64,000 nucleotides of DNA from Thiomicrorhabdus arctica DSM 13458 (GCF_000381085.1 NZ_KB905900.1:173516-237515); one strand, 5' to 3'; positions 51,260-62,026 are shown, numbered from the stretch's first letter. A program made the numbers and translations. The notes: generated by a model not told the origin, from the sequence alone.

Positions 51260-51521
51260 TCTCTTTCTCTTTGAGCGGCGGATCTAATCGCTTCGTAAGC
51301 TGATGGACCTTTTGTATTCCCCCAATAAAACCTAGTACGGCACAGCTGAGGAAAAATAGAGGGGTGGTATCAAACAATTGATCCAACATATACCCCACAA
51401 TAAAGCCTGCAATCAACATCGATGTAAAAATCGACCCTGCGCTAATCAGCAAATAGTTCGCCGCTGCACCAGGAGGCTTTGTTCGCTCAGCATCAGGCTT
51501 GGTTTTATTCGACTCACTCAT
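51237..51521 (-). CDS. AtpZ/AtpI-family small membrane protein
   Basis: 94 residues. Two membrane segments (NYLLISAGSIFTSMLIAGFIVGYMLDQLF and TTPLFFLSCAVLGFIGGIQKVHQL) carry the AtpZ (F0F1 ATPase-associated, putative Mg/Ca transport) pattern GYxLDxxxxTxPxxxxxGxxxGxxxG. It opens the atp operon and overlaps atpI. The 239-bp gap upstream should contain the operon promoter. Confidence 0.8.
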
Positions 51522-51760
51522 CTGATGGCAAACTCCGCTAATGATACTTTTTAGTCATACTAAGTTCAAGCTAAATGGGCGCTCATGATAATGTTTTATA
51601 ACCCTAAAAGCCAGTCTAATTGACCGTAAATTTTAGATTTTCTCTTCAACGCATCTATCCATAACTACATACGGTAATAATTACTTTAAAAAGCACAACA
51701 TATACATATTAAAATCCTATATGACAGTTCCATTAAAGACGGTTATATTTTCTTACTAAC

Positions 51761-52630
51761 TTAAAACAGATTTAATAATCGATTGAGTTCAGCCATATCT
51801 TGATAACTAATTTCAATTTTTCCTCGTCCATTTTCGCGGTGGTTTATTTTAACGGGGGCTGAAAGTCTTACCGCTAGCTCATCTTGTTTCGACATTACCT
51901 CATCAAAACCAGGCACGGCTTTTTTCTTTGCCTCATTGACTAATTTCTTGGGCACTAAAAACTGCTGAGCAGCCTCTTCTATTTCACGGACTGACCAGCC
52001 CTTATCAATCGCCTTATTTGCAAGATCCTCCTGTACCACTTCCGGCAAACTGATAATTGCTCTTGCATGCCCCATACTCAACAGGCCATCATGTAAATTA
52101 TTTTGAATATTCTTAGGCAGCTTTAATAATCTCAATAAGTTGGAGACAGCTGCCCGGGAACGCCCTACGGCATCCGCAACAGCTTGCTGAGTTAAATCAA
52201 ATTCTTTTAACAATCGCTGCAACCCTATGGCTGTTTCAATCGGATTAAGGTCTTCGCGTTGAATATTTTCAATCAACGCCATCGCCAATGTCGCTTGACT
52301 GTCAGCTTGGCGAATAACTACTGGGACCTTATCAAGCCCGGCCAGCTTAGAAGCTCTCCAACGACGCTCACCAGCAATTATTTCATATTTATCTGCACCG
52401 ATTGGGCGGACAATAATAGGTTGAACAATACCCTGAACCTTAATGGAATCGGCCAGTTCTTGCAGGGAGTCATCATTGAACTGCTGCCTAGGTTGGAACT
52501 GACCGGGCTGAAGCTGAGAAAGCGACACCTTCTCAATGCGTAAATCAGCACTACTATTCTCCACCTTCTGTTTTGCGCCAATCATAGCGTGAATACCCAG
52601 CTTTCCCATTCCTGAACGTTTCTTAACCAC
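51761..52630 (-). CDS. parB: Chromosome-partitioning protein ParB
   Basis: 289 residues. The N-terminal CTP-binding ParB/Srx domain has PRQQFNDDSLQELADSI and the GERRWRASKLAG motif, ENIQREDLNPIETAIGL follows, then the helix-turn-helix TQQAVADAVGRSRAAVSNLLRLLKLP, and a C-terminal dimer domain. It binds parS; one near-consensus parS lies at 24979-24994. Second gene after parA. Confidence 0.96.
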   Translation of the reverse strand: MVKKRSGMGKLGIHAMIGAKQKVENSSADLRIEKVSLSQLQPGQFQPRQQFNDDSLQELADSIKVQGIVQPIIVRPIGADKYEIIAGERRWRASKLAGLDKVPVVIRQADSQATLAMALIENIQREDLNPIETAIGLQRLLKEFDLTQQAVADAVGRSRAAVSNLLRLLKLPKNIQNNLHDGLLSMGHARAIISLPEVVQEDLANKAIDKGWSVREIEEAAQQFLVPKKLVNEAKKKAVPGFDEVMSKQDELAVRLSAPVKINHRENGRGKIEISYQDMAELNRLLNLF

Positions 52631-52666
52631 GTAAACTCTACCTTTATTTACTATCTGATTTGTGTA

Positions 52667-53434
52667 TTACAACTGTGTCTTGCGAGTTAGCTCGTTTGCC
52701 AATGCCAAGTAAGCAATTGCACCATTCGATGCAACATCATAATCTAAAATGGACTCACCATGACTTGGCGCTTCGGCTAGACGAACATTCCTAGGGACAA
52801 TCGTTTGTAACACCTTCACCCCAAAATGACTCACTAATTCATGGGAGACATCATTGGCTAAGTTGTTACGACGATCATGCATGGTTCTGAGTAAACCGTC
52901 TATATGTAAATCAGGATTCAATTCGCCTTGAATGGTCGCAATGGTGCTCATCAGAGAAGATAAGCCTTCCAAGGCAAAGAACTCACACTGGACTGGAACC
53001 ACAATACCATCGGCTGCTGTTAAAGCATTCAATGTCAGCATATTAAGCGTTGGTGGACAGTCAATAATGATTGCATCATACTGTTCACGTACCTTTTTCA
53101 AAGCCTTACGCAGCCGTTTTGGCCCCATACCTTCTTCAAGCAAAACCACTTCAGCAGCGGTTAAGTCTCCATTAGCGGGCAACAGATCAATACCGGTTTG
53201 CTCGACACGAACAATTGCCGCTTTGGTTTTACACTCTCCGATCAAGACTTCAAATACCGAAGCGTTAAGCTGATCCTTGTTAACACCCACGGAAACCGTG
53301 GCATTGCCCTGGGGATCCAAATCAATCAACAGAACATTTTTACCCAAACGGGCTAAGGCGGCAGCCAAATTGACGCTAGAGGTCGTCTTCCCCACGCCGC
53401 CTTTTTGGTTGGCAATTGCAATCACTCTTCCCAC
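52667..53434 (-). CDS. parA: Chromosome-partitioning ATPase ParA
   Basis: 255 residues, deviant Walker A ATPase. KGGVGKTT at 11-18 is followed by NLAAALARLGKNVLLIDLDPQGNATV, then IIIDCPPTLNMLTLNAL and VPVQCEFFALEGLSSL. The short form without an N-terminal HTH is chromosomal (Soj-type). It lies between rsmG and parB in the common mnmG-rsmG-parA-parB order. Confidence 0.97.
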   Translation of the reverse strand: MGRVIAIANQKGGVGKTTSSVNLAAALARLGKNVLLIDLDPQGNATVSVGVNKDQLNASVFEVLIGECKTKAAIVRVEQTGIDLLPANGDLTAAEVVLLEEGMGPKRLRKALKKVREQYDAIIIDCPPTLNMLTLNALTAADGIVVPVQCEFFALEGLSSLMSTIATIQGELNPDLHIDGLLRTMHDRRNNLANDVSHELVSHFGVKVLQTIVPRNVRLAEAPSHGESILDYDVASNGAIAYLALANELTRKTQL

Positions 53435-53492
53435 GTACTGTCCTTAATTATCGCTTAGTGTTATTTGATAGATTCATTTTACTTGGTAACGG

Positions 53493-54131
53493 TTACTGCT
53501 TTTGCTTTAATGCCTTAATGAGCATACGTTCTGCATCCAAGCCTGGTACCTTCAACGGAATCGTCTCTTCAATAACGACCAGGCCTGGTAGAGAGGTTAA
53601 ATCCTCAAATTCTTGCTGCCCTTTCATCGCCCACCAAATACCATTATCTGACAGCAAATGATCTGTCCAGTGCAACATATCTTGCATGGAGGCAAAAGCT
53701 CGCGAAATAACGGCATCATAGCGTGATATAGGTCGGTAGTTTTCGACACGATCATGAATAACCTGAGTATTTACCAAACCTAATTCTGCTTTAGCCTGAA
53801 TTAAAAAACGGGTTTTTTTACTATTACTGTCTAACAAATCAACGGTTTTATCGGGAAAGCAGATGGCCAATGGAATGCCAGGCAAACCACCTCCCGTTCC
53901 AACATCAATAATGCGTTCGCTTACTATAAATGGCACGACAGCTAAACTGTCTAAAAGATGTTTAATCAACATCTCTTCTGGGTCTCGAATGGCCGTCAGA
54001 TTATAAACCTTATTCCACTTTTGTAATAAGGTCAAATATTGTATAAGTCGATCAACCTGAGCATCCGTTAATGACAAATCAAGTTCGGTCAAACCCGCTT
54101 TCAGCTGGGGTTTTAGTGCTTTAAGTGCCAT
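53493..54131 (-). CDS. rsmG: 16S rRNA m7G527 methyltransferase
   Basis: 212 residues, RsmG/GidB family. SAM-binding DVGTGGGLPGIPLAI, and YNLTAIRDPEEMLIKHLLDSL before it. Cotranscribed with mnmG upstream (48-bp gap). One palindrome core (53579-53588) is inside the gene, coding Pro-Gly-Leu-Val. Confidence 0.97.
   Translation of the reverse strand: MALKALKPQLKAGLTELDLSLTDAQVDRLIQYLTLLQKWNKVYNLTAIRDPEEMLIKHLLDSLAVVPFIVSERIIDVGTGGGLPGIPLAICFPDKTVDLLDSNSKKTRFLIQAKAELGLVNTQVIHDRVENYRPISRYDAVISRAFASMQDMLHWTDHLLSDNGIWWAMKGQQEFEDLTSLPGLVVIEETIPLKVPGLDAERMLIKALKQKQ
53577..53589. repeat. CCAGGCCTGG core, copy 12 (inside rsmG)
   Basis: GACCAGGCCTGGT, core 53579-53588, inside the rsmG coding sequence. 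Confidence 0.85.
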
Positions 54132-54179
54132 GATTTACCTAAAATTAGTTTATACATACAGCTGATTAGGGCGCTCATC

Positions 54180-56117
54180 TTACGCGCCTTTAACATTTGA
54201 CTCTATCTGGGAATCCTTAAGTCCTTGACCCCCATTTGAGCGTGCTTTTTTGATGGCAATTAATAAAATAGAAATCGCCGCTGGTGTAATACCTTGAATA
54301 CGACTCGCCATTCCTAAATTAGCCGGTTTATGATCACGTATTTTCTGTTTTACTTCATTTGAAAGACCTGAAATATTGTCTAAATTCAAACTGACTGGAA
54401 TTTCCACGGATTCAGAACGCTTCATTTTTTCAATCTGTTGCATTTGACGATCAATATAACCTGAATACTTAGCTTGTATCTCTATTTGATCAATGACAGT
54501 GCTGTCTGCAAGACCCTTACCAAATACTTCCAGTTCCGCCAATGCATCGTAAGCAACATTTGGACGTTTTAATAAATCAAATAATGTTTGCTCCTTGCTG
54601 AGAGGTAACTCCATCAACACTTCAGCCTGCTTCGCTTCGGGATGCGATGGATAAATCCAGGTCTCTTTCAAACGCGAAACTTCATTTTCAAGAGACTCTA
54701 ATTTACCTTGATAAGCAGCCCAGCGGGTATCATCAATCAAACCCATCTCGCGCGCAACCGCTGTTAAACGCTGATCGGCATTGTCTTCACGTAACATCAG
54801 TCGATATTCGGCACGGGAGGTAAACATGCGATAAGGTTCATTAGTACCCATGGTCACTAAATCATCTACCAAAACGCCCAAATAGGCCTCATCTCGGCGC
54901 GGATACCATTGATCTTTCAACTGGGCACGGCGTCCGGCATTAATGCCAGCCAAGATGCCTTGTGCCGCAGCTTCTTCATAACCTGTTGTGCCGTTAATTT
55001 GTCCAGCAAAAAACAGACCGTGAATAGCCTCTGTCTCTAACGTGGGCTTCAAACCACGCGGGTCAAAATAATCATATTCGATGGCATAACCAGGGCGCAT
55101 AATTTTAGCATTCTCCAGCCCTTTCATGGATTGTACAATTTTCATCTGTGTTTCATAAGGCAAGCTGGTTGAAATTCCATTGGGATACAATTCATTTGTG
55201 GTCAAGCCTTCTGGTTCGATAAAGACTTGATGCTGATCTTTATCCGCAAAACGCATGACCTTATCTTCTATCGATGGACAATACCTCGGACCAACACTGT
55301 CAATTTCACCTTGGTCAGAATACATTGGTGACTGATCTAAAGAGGCCATAATGGCGGCGTGCGTTTGTGGATTAGTGTAAGTGATGTAACAGGGTACCTG
55401 CCTAGGATGCATAGCCGCTTTGCCCATATAGGAAAACACGGGAACAGGCACGTCACCATGTTGAATTTGCATCGCGCTGAAATCAACTGTGCGCGCATCA
55501 ATACGTGGAGGTGTACCCGTTTTGAGACGACCCACCGGCAGTGCCAACTCGCGTAAACGCGCTGCAAGACGGTTAGCTGGCTCATCACCGGCTCGACCTC
55601 CTTCATAGTTTTCCAGACCTATATGAATACGACCAGCTAAGAAAGTGCCTACCGTCAAGACCACTTGATTGGCGTAAAATTTCAGCCCCATCTTGGTTTC
55701 AACACCGCGAATGTTATCGCCGTCTAAAATCACATCTTCAACCGGTTGTTGGAAGATACTGAGGTTTTCTTGATTCTCTAAACGCATGCGGATCGCTTGA
55801 CGATACAATACCCGGTCAGCCTGTGCGCGAGTGGCACGTACAGCAGGACCTTTAGAGGCATTTAAAATTCTAAACTGAATCCCGGCCTCATCAATCGCCA
55901 TTGCCATTGCGCCGCCCAGTGCATCAATCTCCTTAACCAAGTGTCCTTTACCGATTCCACCAATCGCAGGATTACAGGACATTTGTCCAAGACTGTCAAT
56001 ATTATGTGTCAGTAAAATAGTCTTTAATCCCATGCGCGCAGAGGCTAATGCCGCTTCTGTCCCTGCATGGCCACCGCCGACCACAATCACATCATAATTA
56101 TCAAACGACTGTTCCAT
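54180..56117 (-). CDS. mnmG: tRNA uridine-5-carboxymethylaminomethyl modification enzyme MnmG
   Basis: 645 residues, FAD-binding partner of MnmE for U34 modification. The N-terminal [22 protein letters not shown] (FAD), [34 protein letters not shown], and the C-terminal domain [20 protein letters not shown]...[19 protein letters not shown]. Normal length. First gene of the mnmG-rsmG-parA-parB set; in many relatives this locus lies near oriC. Confidence 0.97.
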   Translation of the reverse strand: MEQSFDNYDVIVVGGGHAGTEAALASARMGLKTILLTHNIDSLGQMSCNPAIGGIGKGHLVKEIDALGGAMAMAIDEAGIQFRILNASKGPAVRATRAQADRVLYRQAIRMRLENQENLSIFQQPVEDVILDGDNIRGVETKMGLKFYANQVVLTVGTFLAGRIHIGLENYEGGRAGDEPANRLAARLRELALPVGRLKTGTPPRIDARTVDFSAMQIQHGDVPVPVFSYMGKAAMHPRQVPCYITYTNPQTHAAIMASLDQSPMYSDQGEIDSVGPRYCPSIEDKVMRFADKDQHQVFIEPEGLTTNELYPNGISTSLPYETQMKIVQSMKGLENAKIMRPGYAIEYDYFDPRGLKPTLETEAIHGLFFAGQINGTTGYEEAAAQGILAGINAGRRAQLKDQWYPRRDEAYLGVLVDDLVTMGTNEPYRMFTSRAEYRLMLREDNADQRLTAVAREMGLIDDTRWAAYQGKLESLENEVSRLKETWIYPSHPEAKQAEVLMELPLSKEQTLFDLLKRPNVAYDALAELEVFGKGLADSTVIDQIEIQAKYSGYIDRQMQQIEKMKRSESVEIPVSLNLDNISGLSNEVKQKIRDHKPANLGMASRIQGITPAAISILLIAIKKARSNGGQGLKDSQIESNVKGA

Positions 56118-56650
56118 TCTTTAACCCCTGCGATGCAAAGCACCGCCACTAATTTAACCCGACAAAAAACTCCTGTTTTTAGAAGCTTTGTTGCGTTGCA
56201 TTTTCAACAAATAAGCAGCCTATTTTAGCACAAACTCAAGCGAGCAGTTTTTTTGAAGATTGGCTTTTTATAAGACCTATAACCCGTGTATCACACCACG
56301 CCTTTTTTAATGGATATATCATGATGCAGTGCGGACTTTATCTTAAGTCAATCCCATTGGTTAAATGTAAGGTTTGCCTTGTTTAAAGATTGTCAGTCGC
56401 TGTAACTTTCCTTTAAGGCATGTACGGCTAACACTCAAGAGTGAAACGTTGAAACTAAACCCAAAAAGTAAGATTACCCATGTTAATGGATTTAATAAAA
56501 CACCAAATCATGCTCTAGCTACTATCGTAATGGTCATTAGAGGCCTTTTATAAAGCATATCCACGTCAATATCGCCTTTGAAAAATAGCGCAGATGCACA
56601 GCCGTGTGTTAAGGTAGTTAAAACTACTAAATTCAAATTAAGGATTAATC
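56118..56650. other. 533-bp intergenic gap at a strand switch
   Basis: Between mnmG (minus) and the porin operon (plus). No gene or run of DnaA boxes is found, so an origin is not supported here. It contains a palindrome GTAGTTAAAACTAC (56614-56627) about 24 bases before the porin start, and must hold both divergent promoters. Confidence 0.55.
56614..56627. promoter_or_regulatory. 14-bp palindrome GTAGTTAAAACTAC, candidate operator
   Basis: Perfect inverted repeat GTAGTT-AA-AACTAC 24 bases upstream of the porin start. The position suits a repressor or activator site for the osmolyte operon; no regulator is known for it. Confidence 0.4.
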
Positions 56651-57679
56651 GTGAAAAAATCACTCATTGCAGGTGCTATCTGCCTAAGTCCACTCCCCGC
56701 GTTTGCTGAACTCACCGTTGAACCTTATGGATCCCTTAGAGCACAAGCAGAATATGTGACCGTAGATAAGGCCAAACCGGGTCAAAACAATTCTTACACT
56801 GACGTTCGAGATGCTTACTCGCGTTTTGGTGTTATCGCAAATTATCCTTTAAATAACGGCACCAAACTTAGTGCAAAAATTGAAATTCCTTTCAATATTC
56901 AACAAATGAAAGCCGAAGACCCTTCGTATTTTGAAGGCTTTTACAAAAACAACAACTCTCCAAGAATTTACAAGTTAACGGCGTCAGGAGACTGGGGTTC
57001 CATGGACATCGGTAAGCAGTGGTTAGCTTATTACAATGCCGTTGCGTATCCCGTTGATTACTTCAGCTCTTTCTATTCCGGTTTTGCAACCCATGCAAGT
57101 TTCAGACGTGAGGCGCTAACCTACACAACTCCCAATTTTTCAGGGTTCACTGCAACGGCATCGATGGTCGATATGGTTGATGGAAAAGGTGAGTCTTATC
57201 TGGATACTAATCAAGCTGCTTTAACCTACGCTATGGATGGATTATCCCTCGCTGTCGCTTATCAAGACTCTATCGATGGCGTCGCGAATATCTTAGGCGC
57301 CTCGGCGGCTTACACCACAGGGCCTTGGCGTTTTGCGACAAAGGTAGAACAACTTGATTCCCCAGCTGGAACCATCCAGGCTGATCCAATGATCTATAAC
57401 ATGTATATGTCGTACCAACTTAAAAACTATACCTTCAAAGCACTCTATTCAAAAGGTGATGTATCGGATGATGCAAGCGCATTCTTCCAAGGCGACTCCT
57501 ACCATCTCGGCGTAGATTATCAATACACCAAAAACCTGAAAGTCTTTATGGAATATTTCTATGAAGATCATGGCTATGCCATCTATACTAAAAACTCAGA
57601 ATCATTTGATGTTCTAGCAGGTTATCATGCCAAAACCAACGGTTCTGCTTTTGCAGTTGGTGCACGGTACGACTTTTAA
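56651..57679 (+). CDS. Outer-membrane porin at the head of the betaine-transport operon
   Basis: 342 residues. Signal peptide MKKSLIAGAICLSPLPAFAE, then a general gram-negative porin barrel (VEPYGSLRAQAEYVTVD, DAYSRFGVIANYPLNNGTKLSAKIEI, SMDIGKQWLAYYN, GVDYQYTKNLKVFMEYFYED) ending with the barrel-assembly signature phenylalanine (GARYDF). The start is GTG with an AAGGAT site. The stop is 3 bases before the ABC transporter gene, so it is almost certainly one transcript. Confidence 0.88.
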   Translation: MKKSLIAGAICLSPLPAFAELTVEPYGSLRAQAEYVTVDKAKPGQNNSYTDVRDAYSRFGVIANYPLNNGTKLSAKIEIPFNIQQMKAEDPSYFEGFYKNNNSPRIYKLTASGDWGSMDIGKQWLAYYNAVAYPVDYFSSFYSGFATHASFRREALTYTTPNFSGFTATASMVDMVDGKGESYLDTNQAALTYAMDGLSLAVAYQDSIDGVANILGASAAYTTGPWRFATKVEQLDSPAGTIQADPMIYNMYMSYQLKNYTFKALYSKGDVSDDASAFFQGDSYHLGVDYQYTKNLKVFMEYFYEDHGYAIYTKNSESFDVLAGYHAKTNGSAFAVGARYDF

Positions 57680-57682
57680 AAT

Positions 57683-58876
57683 ATGACTATAAAAAACGTT
57701 AAACTCAAAGTTGAAAACCTCTATAAGGTTTTCGGTGATCATCCTAAGAAAACAATCAGTCTTATCCATAAAGGGCTCGATAAAGAGGCTATTTTTGCTA
57801 AAACGGGTAACACTGTAGGTGTCAATAATGCCAGTTTTGAAGTCTACGCTGGTGAAATTTTTGTCGTCATGGGGCTATCAGGTTCAGGTAAATCGACACT
57901 TGTGCGCTTGTTAAATCGTTTAATCGAACCGACTGAAGGCAATATTTGGATTGATGGCCAAAACATCACGCAAATGTCTGATAAAGAGTTGCGACAAGCC
58001 CGCCGAAAAAAGATATCGATGGTATTCCAATCTTTTGCGCTATTGCCACATATGACCGTAATTGAAAATGCGGCCTTTGGTCTAACACTTGATGGATTTA
58101 ATAAAAATCAAGCGCAGAAAGAAGCTTTAGATGCTCTAGAGCAGGTCGGCCTTGGAACTCATGCTAACTCTTATCCATCGGAATTATCCGGCGGAATGCA
58201 GCAAAGAGTAGGAATTGCGAGAGCCCTGGCAACCGGCTCGGAAATCATGCTGATGGATGAAGCCTTCTCAGCGCTTGACCCGTTGATTCGAACTGAAATG
58301 CAAGACGAACTTGTCAAGTTACAAGAAAAAAACCACCGCACCATTATTTTTATTTCTCATGATCTTGATGAAGCAATGCGAATTGGTGATCGCATTGCCA
58401 TTATGGAGCAGGGTAATATTGTACAAGTTGGCACACCCGAAGAAATTTTGCGTAACCCAGAAACAGAATATGTCGAGGCTTTCTTCAAAGGTGTGTCAAT
58501 GAGTGAAGTGCTCACGGCCAAAAACATCATTAATCATAAATTCTTTTCTGTTCCCAAAAAGGGCAGCCAGGGACTGAAAACACTAAGTCGTCTTCTAGAT
58601 GATTCAGATTTTGATTACGCCTATATCACCACCAGCGACAAGCGGTTTATTGGTGTATCCACCGTTGAAAGCATGCAAGCGGCTGCAAAAACCACCGACA
58701 AAGTCGAAGACTCTTATCTCACGGGTGTAACCACCATTGATGCTGATACGCCATTGAATGAAGTAATTGGTCTGATGGCTGAAGCACCTTGTCCATTGCC
58801 CATTACCAACGAAAAAAATGAGATCATTGGTATATTGACCCGCACCAAACTCCTGAAAGCTTTAGACCCAAATTAG
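57683..58876 (+). CDS. proV: Glycine betaine/proline ABC transporter ATP-binding subunit (ProV/OpuAA)
   Basis: 397 residues. Walker A GLSGSGKST at 64-72, the signature LSGGMQQRVGIARAL, Walker B ALD-type IMLMDEAFSALDPLIRTEM, then two C-terminal CBS domains (about 280-397) that in OpuA sense ionic strength. Cytosolic. Coupled to the porin upstream and proW downstream (9-bp gap). Confidence 0.93.
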   Translation: MTIKNVKLKVENLYKVFGDHPKKTISLIHKGLDKEAIFAKTGNTVGVNNASFEVYAGEIFVVMGLSGSGKSTLVRLLNRLIEPTEGNIWIDGQNITQMSDKELRQARRKKISMVFQSFALLPHMTVIENAAFGLTLDGFNKNQAQKEALDALEQVGLGTHANSYPSELSGGMQQRVGIARALATGSEIMLMDEAFSALDPLIRTEMQDELVKLQEKNHRTIIFISHDLDEAMRIGDRIAIMEQGNIVQVGTPEEILRNPETEYVEAFFKGVSMSEVLTAKNIINHKFFSVPKKGSQGLKTLSRLLDDSDFDYAYITTSDKRFIGVSTVESMQAAAKTTDKVEDSYLTGVTTIDADTPLNEVIGLMAEAPCPLPITNEKNEIIGILTRTKLLKALDPN

Positions 58877-58885
58877 GAAAATTCT

Positions 58886-59965
58886 ATGTCTGATAATAAC
58901 CCGTGGGAAACACCTTCACAGCCTGAACCCACAAGCAATCCCTGGGGCTCAGCAGAAACGATTCCTACTGAAAGCATTTCACCGCAAGCCGATTGGTTAA
59001 CCCAAGCCGGTGCGGTTGATAATACGCAAACAGCCTTTTCTTGGACCGATCCTTTTGCCCAGAAACTGATCCCATTGGATCATTGGGTTGAAAATGGCCT
59101 TGACTGGCTTGTTGATAATTTTCGCGATGTATTTCAAGCGATTCGCATCCCTGTTGATGTCATCCTAACTGCTTTACAAACCTTTTTACTAAGCTTAAAT
59201 CCATGGTTTGTTCTTGTTTTTTTTACATTATTTGCCTGGCAAATTGGTGGACGCAAGCTCGGGATACTCAGCGCAGCCTCCCTTTTAATCATCGGCTTTC
59301 TTGGAGCTTGGCCCGAGACCATGGTCACATTAGCGCTGGTGTTTACGGCGGTACTGTTTAGTATGCTGGTTGGTATACCGCTTGGAATTTGGATGGGAAA
59401 ATCCAATCGAATGCAATCCATCTTTATGCCAATACTGGATGCCATGCAGACCACTCCGGCATTTGTTTATCTAATACCGATTGTCATGCTATTTGGGATC
59501 GGCAATGTACCTGGCGTCGTCGTGACAATTATCTTTTCCCTTCCACCCTTAGTGCGCCTAACAAGCTTAGGAATTCGCCAGGTGCCGGCAGATTTAATCG
59601 AAGCAGGACATGCCTATGGTGCACATCCATTACAAATGTTGTTTAAAATTGAACTCCCGGTTGCTAAAGCGACCATCATGGCAGGCATTAATCAAAACTT
59701 AATGCTTTCACTGTCAATGGTGGTCATTGCTTCCATGATTGCGGTTGGAGGGTTAGGCCAAATGGTATTACGAGGCATTGGTCGTTTAGATATGGGCCTA
59801 GCCGCCATTGGCGGCTTATCTATTGTCTTACTCGCAATCATGTTGGATAGAATCACTCAATCAATGGGTCAACAACCCAAGTCGAATACCAGAATTCACT
59901 GGTATCAACGTGAACCCCTCTGGTGGCTACTCAAATACATTCCGACACTTAAAAACAAAGGATAA
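58886..59965 (+). CDS. proW: Glycine betaine/proline ABC transporter permease (ProW)
   Basis: 359 residues. A ~60-residue Pro/Thr/Trp-rich cytoplasmic N-terminus as in ProW, then about six to seven membrane segments and the EAA loop [32 protein letters not shown]. The last gene starts 5 bases after the stop. Confidence 0.93.
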   Translation: MSDNNPWETPSQPEPTSNPWGSAETIPTESISPQADWLTQAGAVDNTQTAFSWTDPFAQKLIPLDHWVENGLDWLVDNFRDVFQAIRIPVDVILTALQTFLLSLNPWFVLVFFTLFAWQIGGRKLGILSAASLLIIGFLGAWPETMVTLALVFTAVLFSMLVGIPLGIWMGKSNRMQSIFMPILDAMQTTPAFVYLIPIVMLFGIGNVPGVVVTIIFSLPPLVRLTSLGIRQVPADLIEAGHAYGAHPLQMLFKIELPVAKATIMAGINQNLMLSLSMVVIASMIAVGGLGQMVLRGIGRLDMGLAAIGGLSIVLLAIMLDRITQSMGQQPKSNTRIHWYQREPLWWLLKYIPTLKNKG

Positions 59966-59970
59966 TACTT

Positions 59971-60951
59971 ATGCAAAAATTACCTCTCATTCTTTCGGCA
60001 ACCTTATTAATGGCTTCGATGAGTCAAGCCACATGGGCTGCCAAAGTAACCCCTTTTCAGAGCGCGATCGCTGAAGAAACATTCCAAACAGAAATAGTAA
60101 ATAGAGCGTTGAGTAAGCTTGGATACCAGGTCGGTAGCATTAAAGAAGTTGATTATGCAGTCGCTTACCAACAGATTGCACAAGAAGCTGATTCTGATGA
60201 CATCAGTTTTATGGCGGTAAACTGGGCACCTTTACATGAAGCGATGTATAACAAAGCAGGTGGGGATGATGCTTTTTATCGACAAGGAAATTTTGTTGAG
60301 GGCTGTGCACAAGGCTACCTGATTGATAAGAAAACGGCCGATAAATACAACATAAAATATATTAATGATTTAAAAGATCCGAAAATTGCCAAATTGTTCG
60401 ACAATGATGGGGATGGTAAAGCCGATCTTGCAGGCTGTACTCCAGGTTGGGGTTGTGAGAAAGTCATTGAGTACCAGTTAGATAACTTCGGTCTGCGCGA
60501 CACTGTCACGCACCAGCAAGGTTTATACTCAGCGATCATCTCTGAAGCCATCACAAACTTTGAGCAAGGCAAGCCAATCCTTTATTATACTTGGACACCT
60601 TACTGGGTCTCCGGCATCCTGGTTCCAGGAAGAGACACTGTCTGGTTACAAGTGACTCATACGGCTCACCCAATAACCAAAGACACCTCTTTACCAAATG
60701 GGGCTAATTATGGTTTTAATGTCAATGCCATGCGTATTGTAGCAAATCACTCTGTCGCTAAAAAACATCCGGATGTAGCAAAACTGTTCTCTATTATGCA
60801 CGTTGACGTTAACGACATCTCTGCGCAGAATCAGCTGATTAAAAATGGTCAGAACACGATGGTTGATATCAATCGTCATGTTGATGCATGGATTAAGGCT
60901 CATCAAAAAACATTTGATAGCTGGATTGCACAAGCCAAAGCAGCTAAATAA
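59971..60951 (+). CDS. proX: Glycine betaine/proline-binding protein (ProX)
   Basis: 326 residues. Signal peptide [23 protein letters not shown]; the mature part has the ProX order [56 protein letters not shown] and [24 protein letters not shown], with the tryptophans that cage quaternary ammonium. Periplasmic. It completes porin-proV-proW-proX and is followed by a terminator. Confidence 0.93.
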   Translation: MQKLPLILSATLLMASMSQATWAAKVTPFQSAIAEETFQTEIVNRALSKLGYQVGSIKEVDYAVAYQQIAQEADSDDISFMAVNWAPLHEAMYNKAGGDDAFYRQGNFVEGCAQGYLIDKKTADKYNIKYINDLKDPKIAKLFDNDGDGKADLAGCTPGWGCEKVIEYQLDNFGLRDTVTHQQGLYSAIISEAITNFEQGKPILYYTWTPYWVSGILVPGRDTVWLQVTHTAHPITKDTSLPNGANYGFNVNAMRIVANHSVAKKHPDVAKLFSIMHVDVNDISAQNQLIKNGQNTMVDINRHVDAWIKAHQKTFDSWIAQAKAAK

Positions 60952-60975
60952 AAAATCCACAAAAAAGCCTCAGTT

Positions 60976-61001
60976 AAAAGCACGGTTTACCGTGCTTTTT
61001 T
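60976..61001 (+). terminator. Rho-independent terminator of the pro operon
   Basis: AAAAGCACGGT-TT-ACCGTGCTTTTTT about 25 bases after the proX stop; 7-bp GC stem and six T's. Confidence 0.92.
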
Positions 61002-61177
61002 ATGGGTGGAGTTTAGAATTCTATCAGGTGGATTTTCTCACCACAGTTTATATTTAGTAAGCCCGTATCTTTATGAGTGCTCAAGATTAGATAAAACCTT
61101 TAGATGGTGTGCTATAAGTACTTTTTTGTTGCGTAAGTTCACACTTAGGTAGATGATAGAGATATACCGTGCTTAAA

Positions 61178-61190
61178 TGACCAGGCCTGA
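61178..61190. repeat. Degenerate TGACCAGGCCTGA palindrome copy
   Basis: Left arm intact, core CCAGGCCTGA (nine of ten), in the gap 20 bases upstream of the lipoprotein gene. Confidence 0.6.
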
Positions 61191-61209
61191 TTATTTATGG
61201 AGCAATTAA

Positions 61210-61806
61210 ATGGCTAATATAAACAAAATCATAGCGTCTCTACTGCCACTAGGAGTATTGATGCTCTCATCGTGTGCAATGCAACCGCCAACGTCTTTAA
61301 TGGACATTCAAGCTGGAGAGATTTTTGTCCTAAAAACGCCGATTACAATCCAGCCGAATCAAAGCAGAACCTTTATTCAGTTTGGCCAGATATCGGGTAG
61401 TTCATTTGATCACAGTGAAGCGCATTGTCGTATTGAAATACGTGATTTAAGCGAATCACCACAAATTATCCAACCAGAACGCTTTATCATCAAACAGGTG
61501 AATATCGACGAAGAGATGATCGCTTTACGCAATCAAACTACCCAATTAGCACTCAATGACGCCATTACTCCAACGACCATGACGGATAGTACTTCGATCA
61601 ATATGGTGGCCTATGAACGTCCTGCAACCATGGATCTCGTTCATCTCTATTTGCACTCTAAACAACAACCGAATGTCTATCGACTTACCTGCTCTGGTTC
61701 TTTAAGTAATGGAAGTCTAGCCGACATACCGAGAAGCTACCGACCACAGCGTCAACAAATTCAACACATTCTTGGAAAAATTGGACATATTGAGAGCGGA
61801 ACATAA
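61210..61806 (+). CDS. Lipoprotein of unknown function
   Basis: 198 residues. Signal peptide with lipobox LSSC (lipidated C22). The mature part has beta-rich segments (GEIFVLKTPITIQPNQSRTFIQFGQ, HCRIEIRDLS) and a C-terminal CSGSL; two further cysteines could pair. Family not recognised. It follows the pro operon after a degenerate palindrome but is likely a separate transcript, since a terminator lies between. Confidence 0.65.
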   Translation: MANINKIIASLLPLGVLMLSSCAMQPPTSLMDIQAGEIFVLKTPITIQPNQSRTFIQFGQISGSSFDHSEAHCRIEIRDLSESPQIIQPERFIIKQVNIDEEMIALRNQTTQLALNDAITPTTMTDSTSINMVAYERPATMDLVHLYLHSKQQPNVYRLTCSGSLSNGSLADIPRSYRPQRQQIQHILGKIGHIESGT

Positions 61807-61937
61807 TGACCATTGATGCAAAGAACTTCCTCACTAGGTCGATTAGGGAGGGCTTTGTGAGTAATAGTCGTTCAAATAGGCTTGAACATCGGTTTTTCAC
61901 ACTAAAGGTTAGACTGACCGTCGCATTATCCATTTAA
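61806..61937 (+). CDS. Possible small coupled ORF (43 aa)
   Basis: Begins with an ATG overlapping the lipoprotein stop (TAATG) and ends at TAA; MTIDAKNFLTRSIREG..., fairly basic, no family recognised. The overlap geometry is the only support; it may be chance. Confidence 0.2.
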   Translation: MTIDAKNFLTRSIREGFVSNSRSNRLEHRFFTLKVRLTVALSI

Positions 61938-62026
61938 ACTCATGAAGTAACCCTGCTGACCGTTTTATAACGTAGATAAACTGGCCGGTAATTTGCATAC
62001 CTCAACCCAAGTTCTTTAATACGGAT

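Noticed and set aside
56118..56650. oriC in the gap upstream of mnmG
   Set aside because: No repeated DnaA boxes were found by eye; only loosely similar sequences occur.
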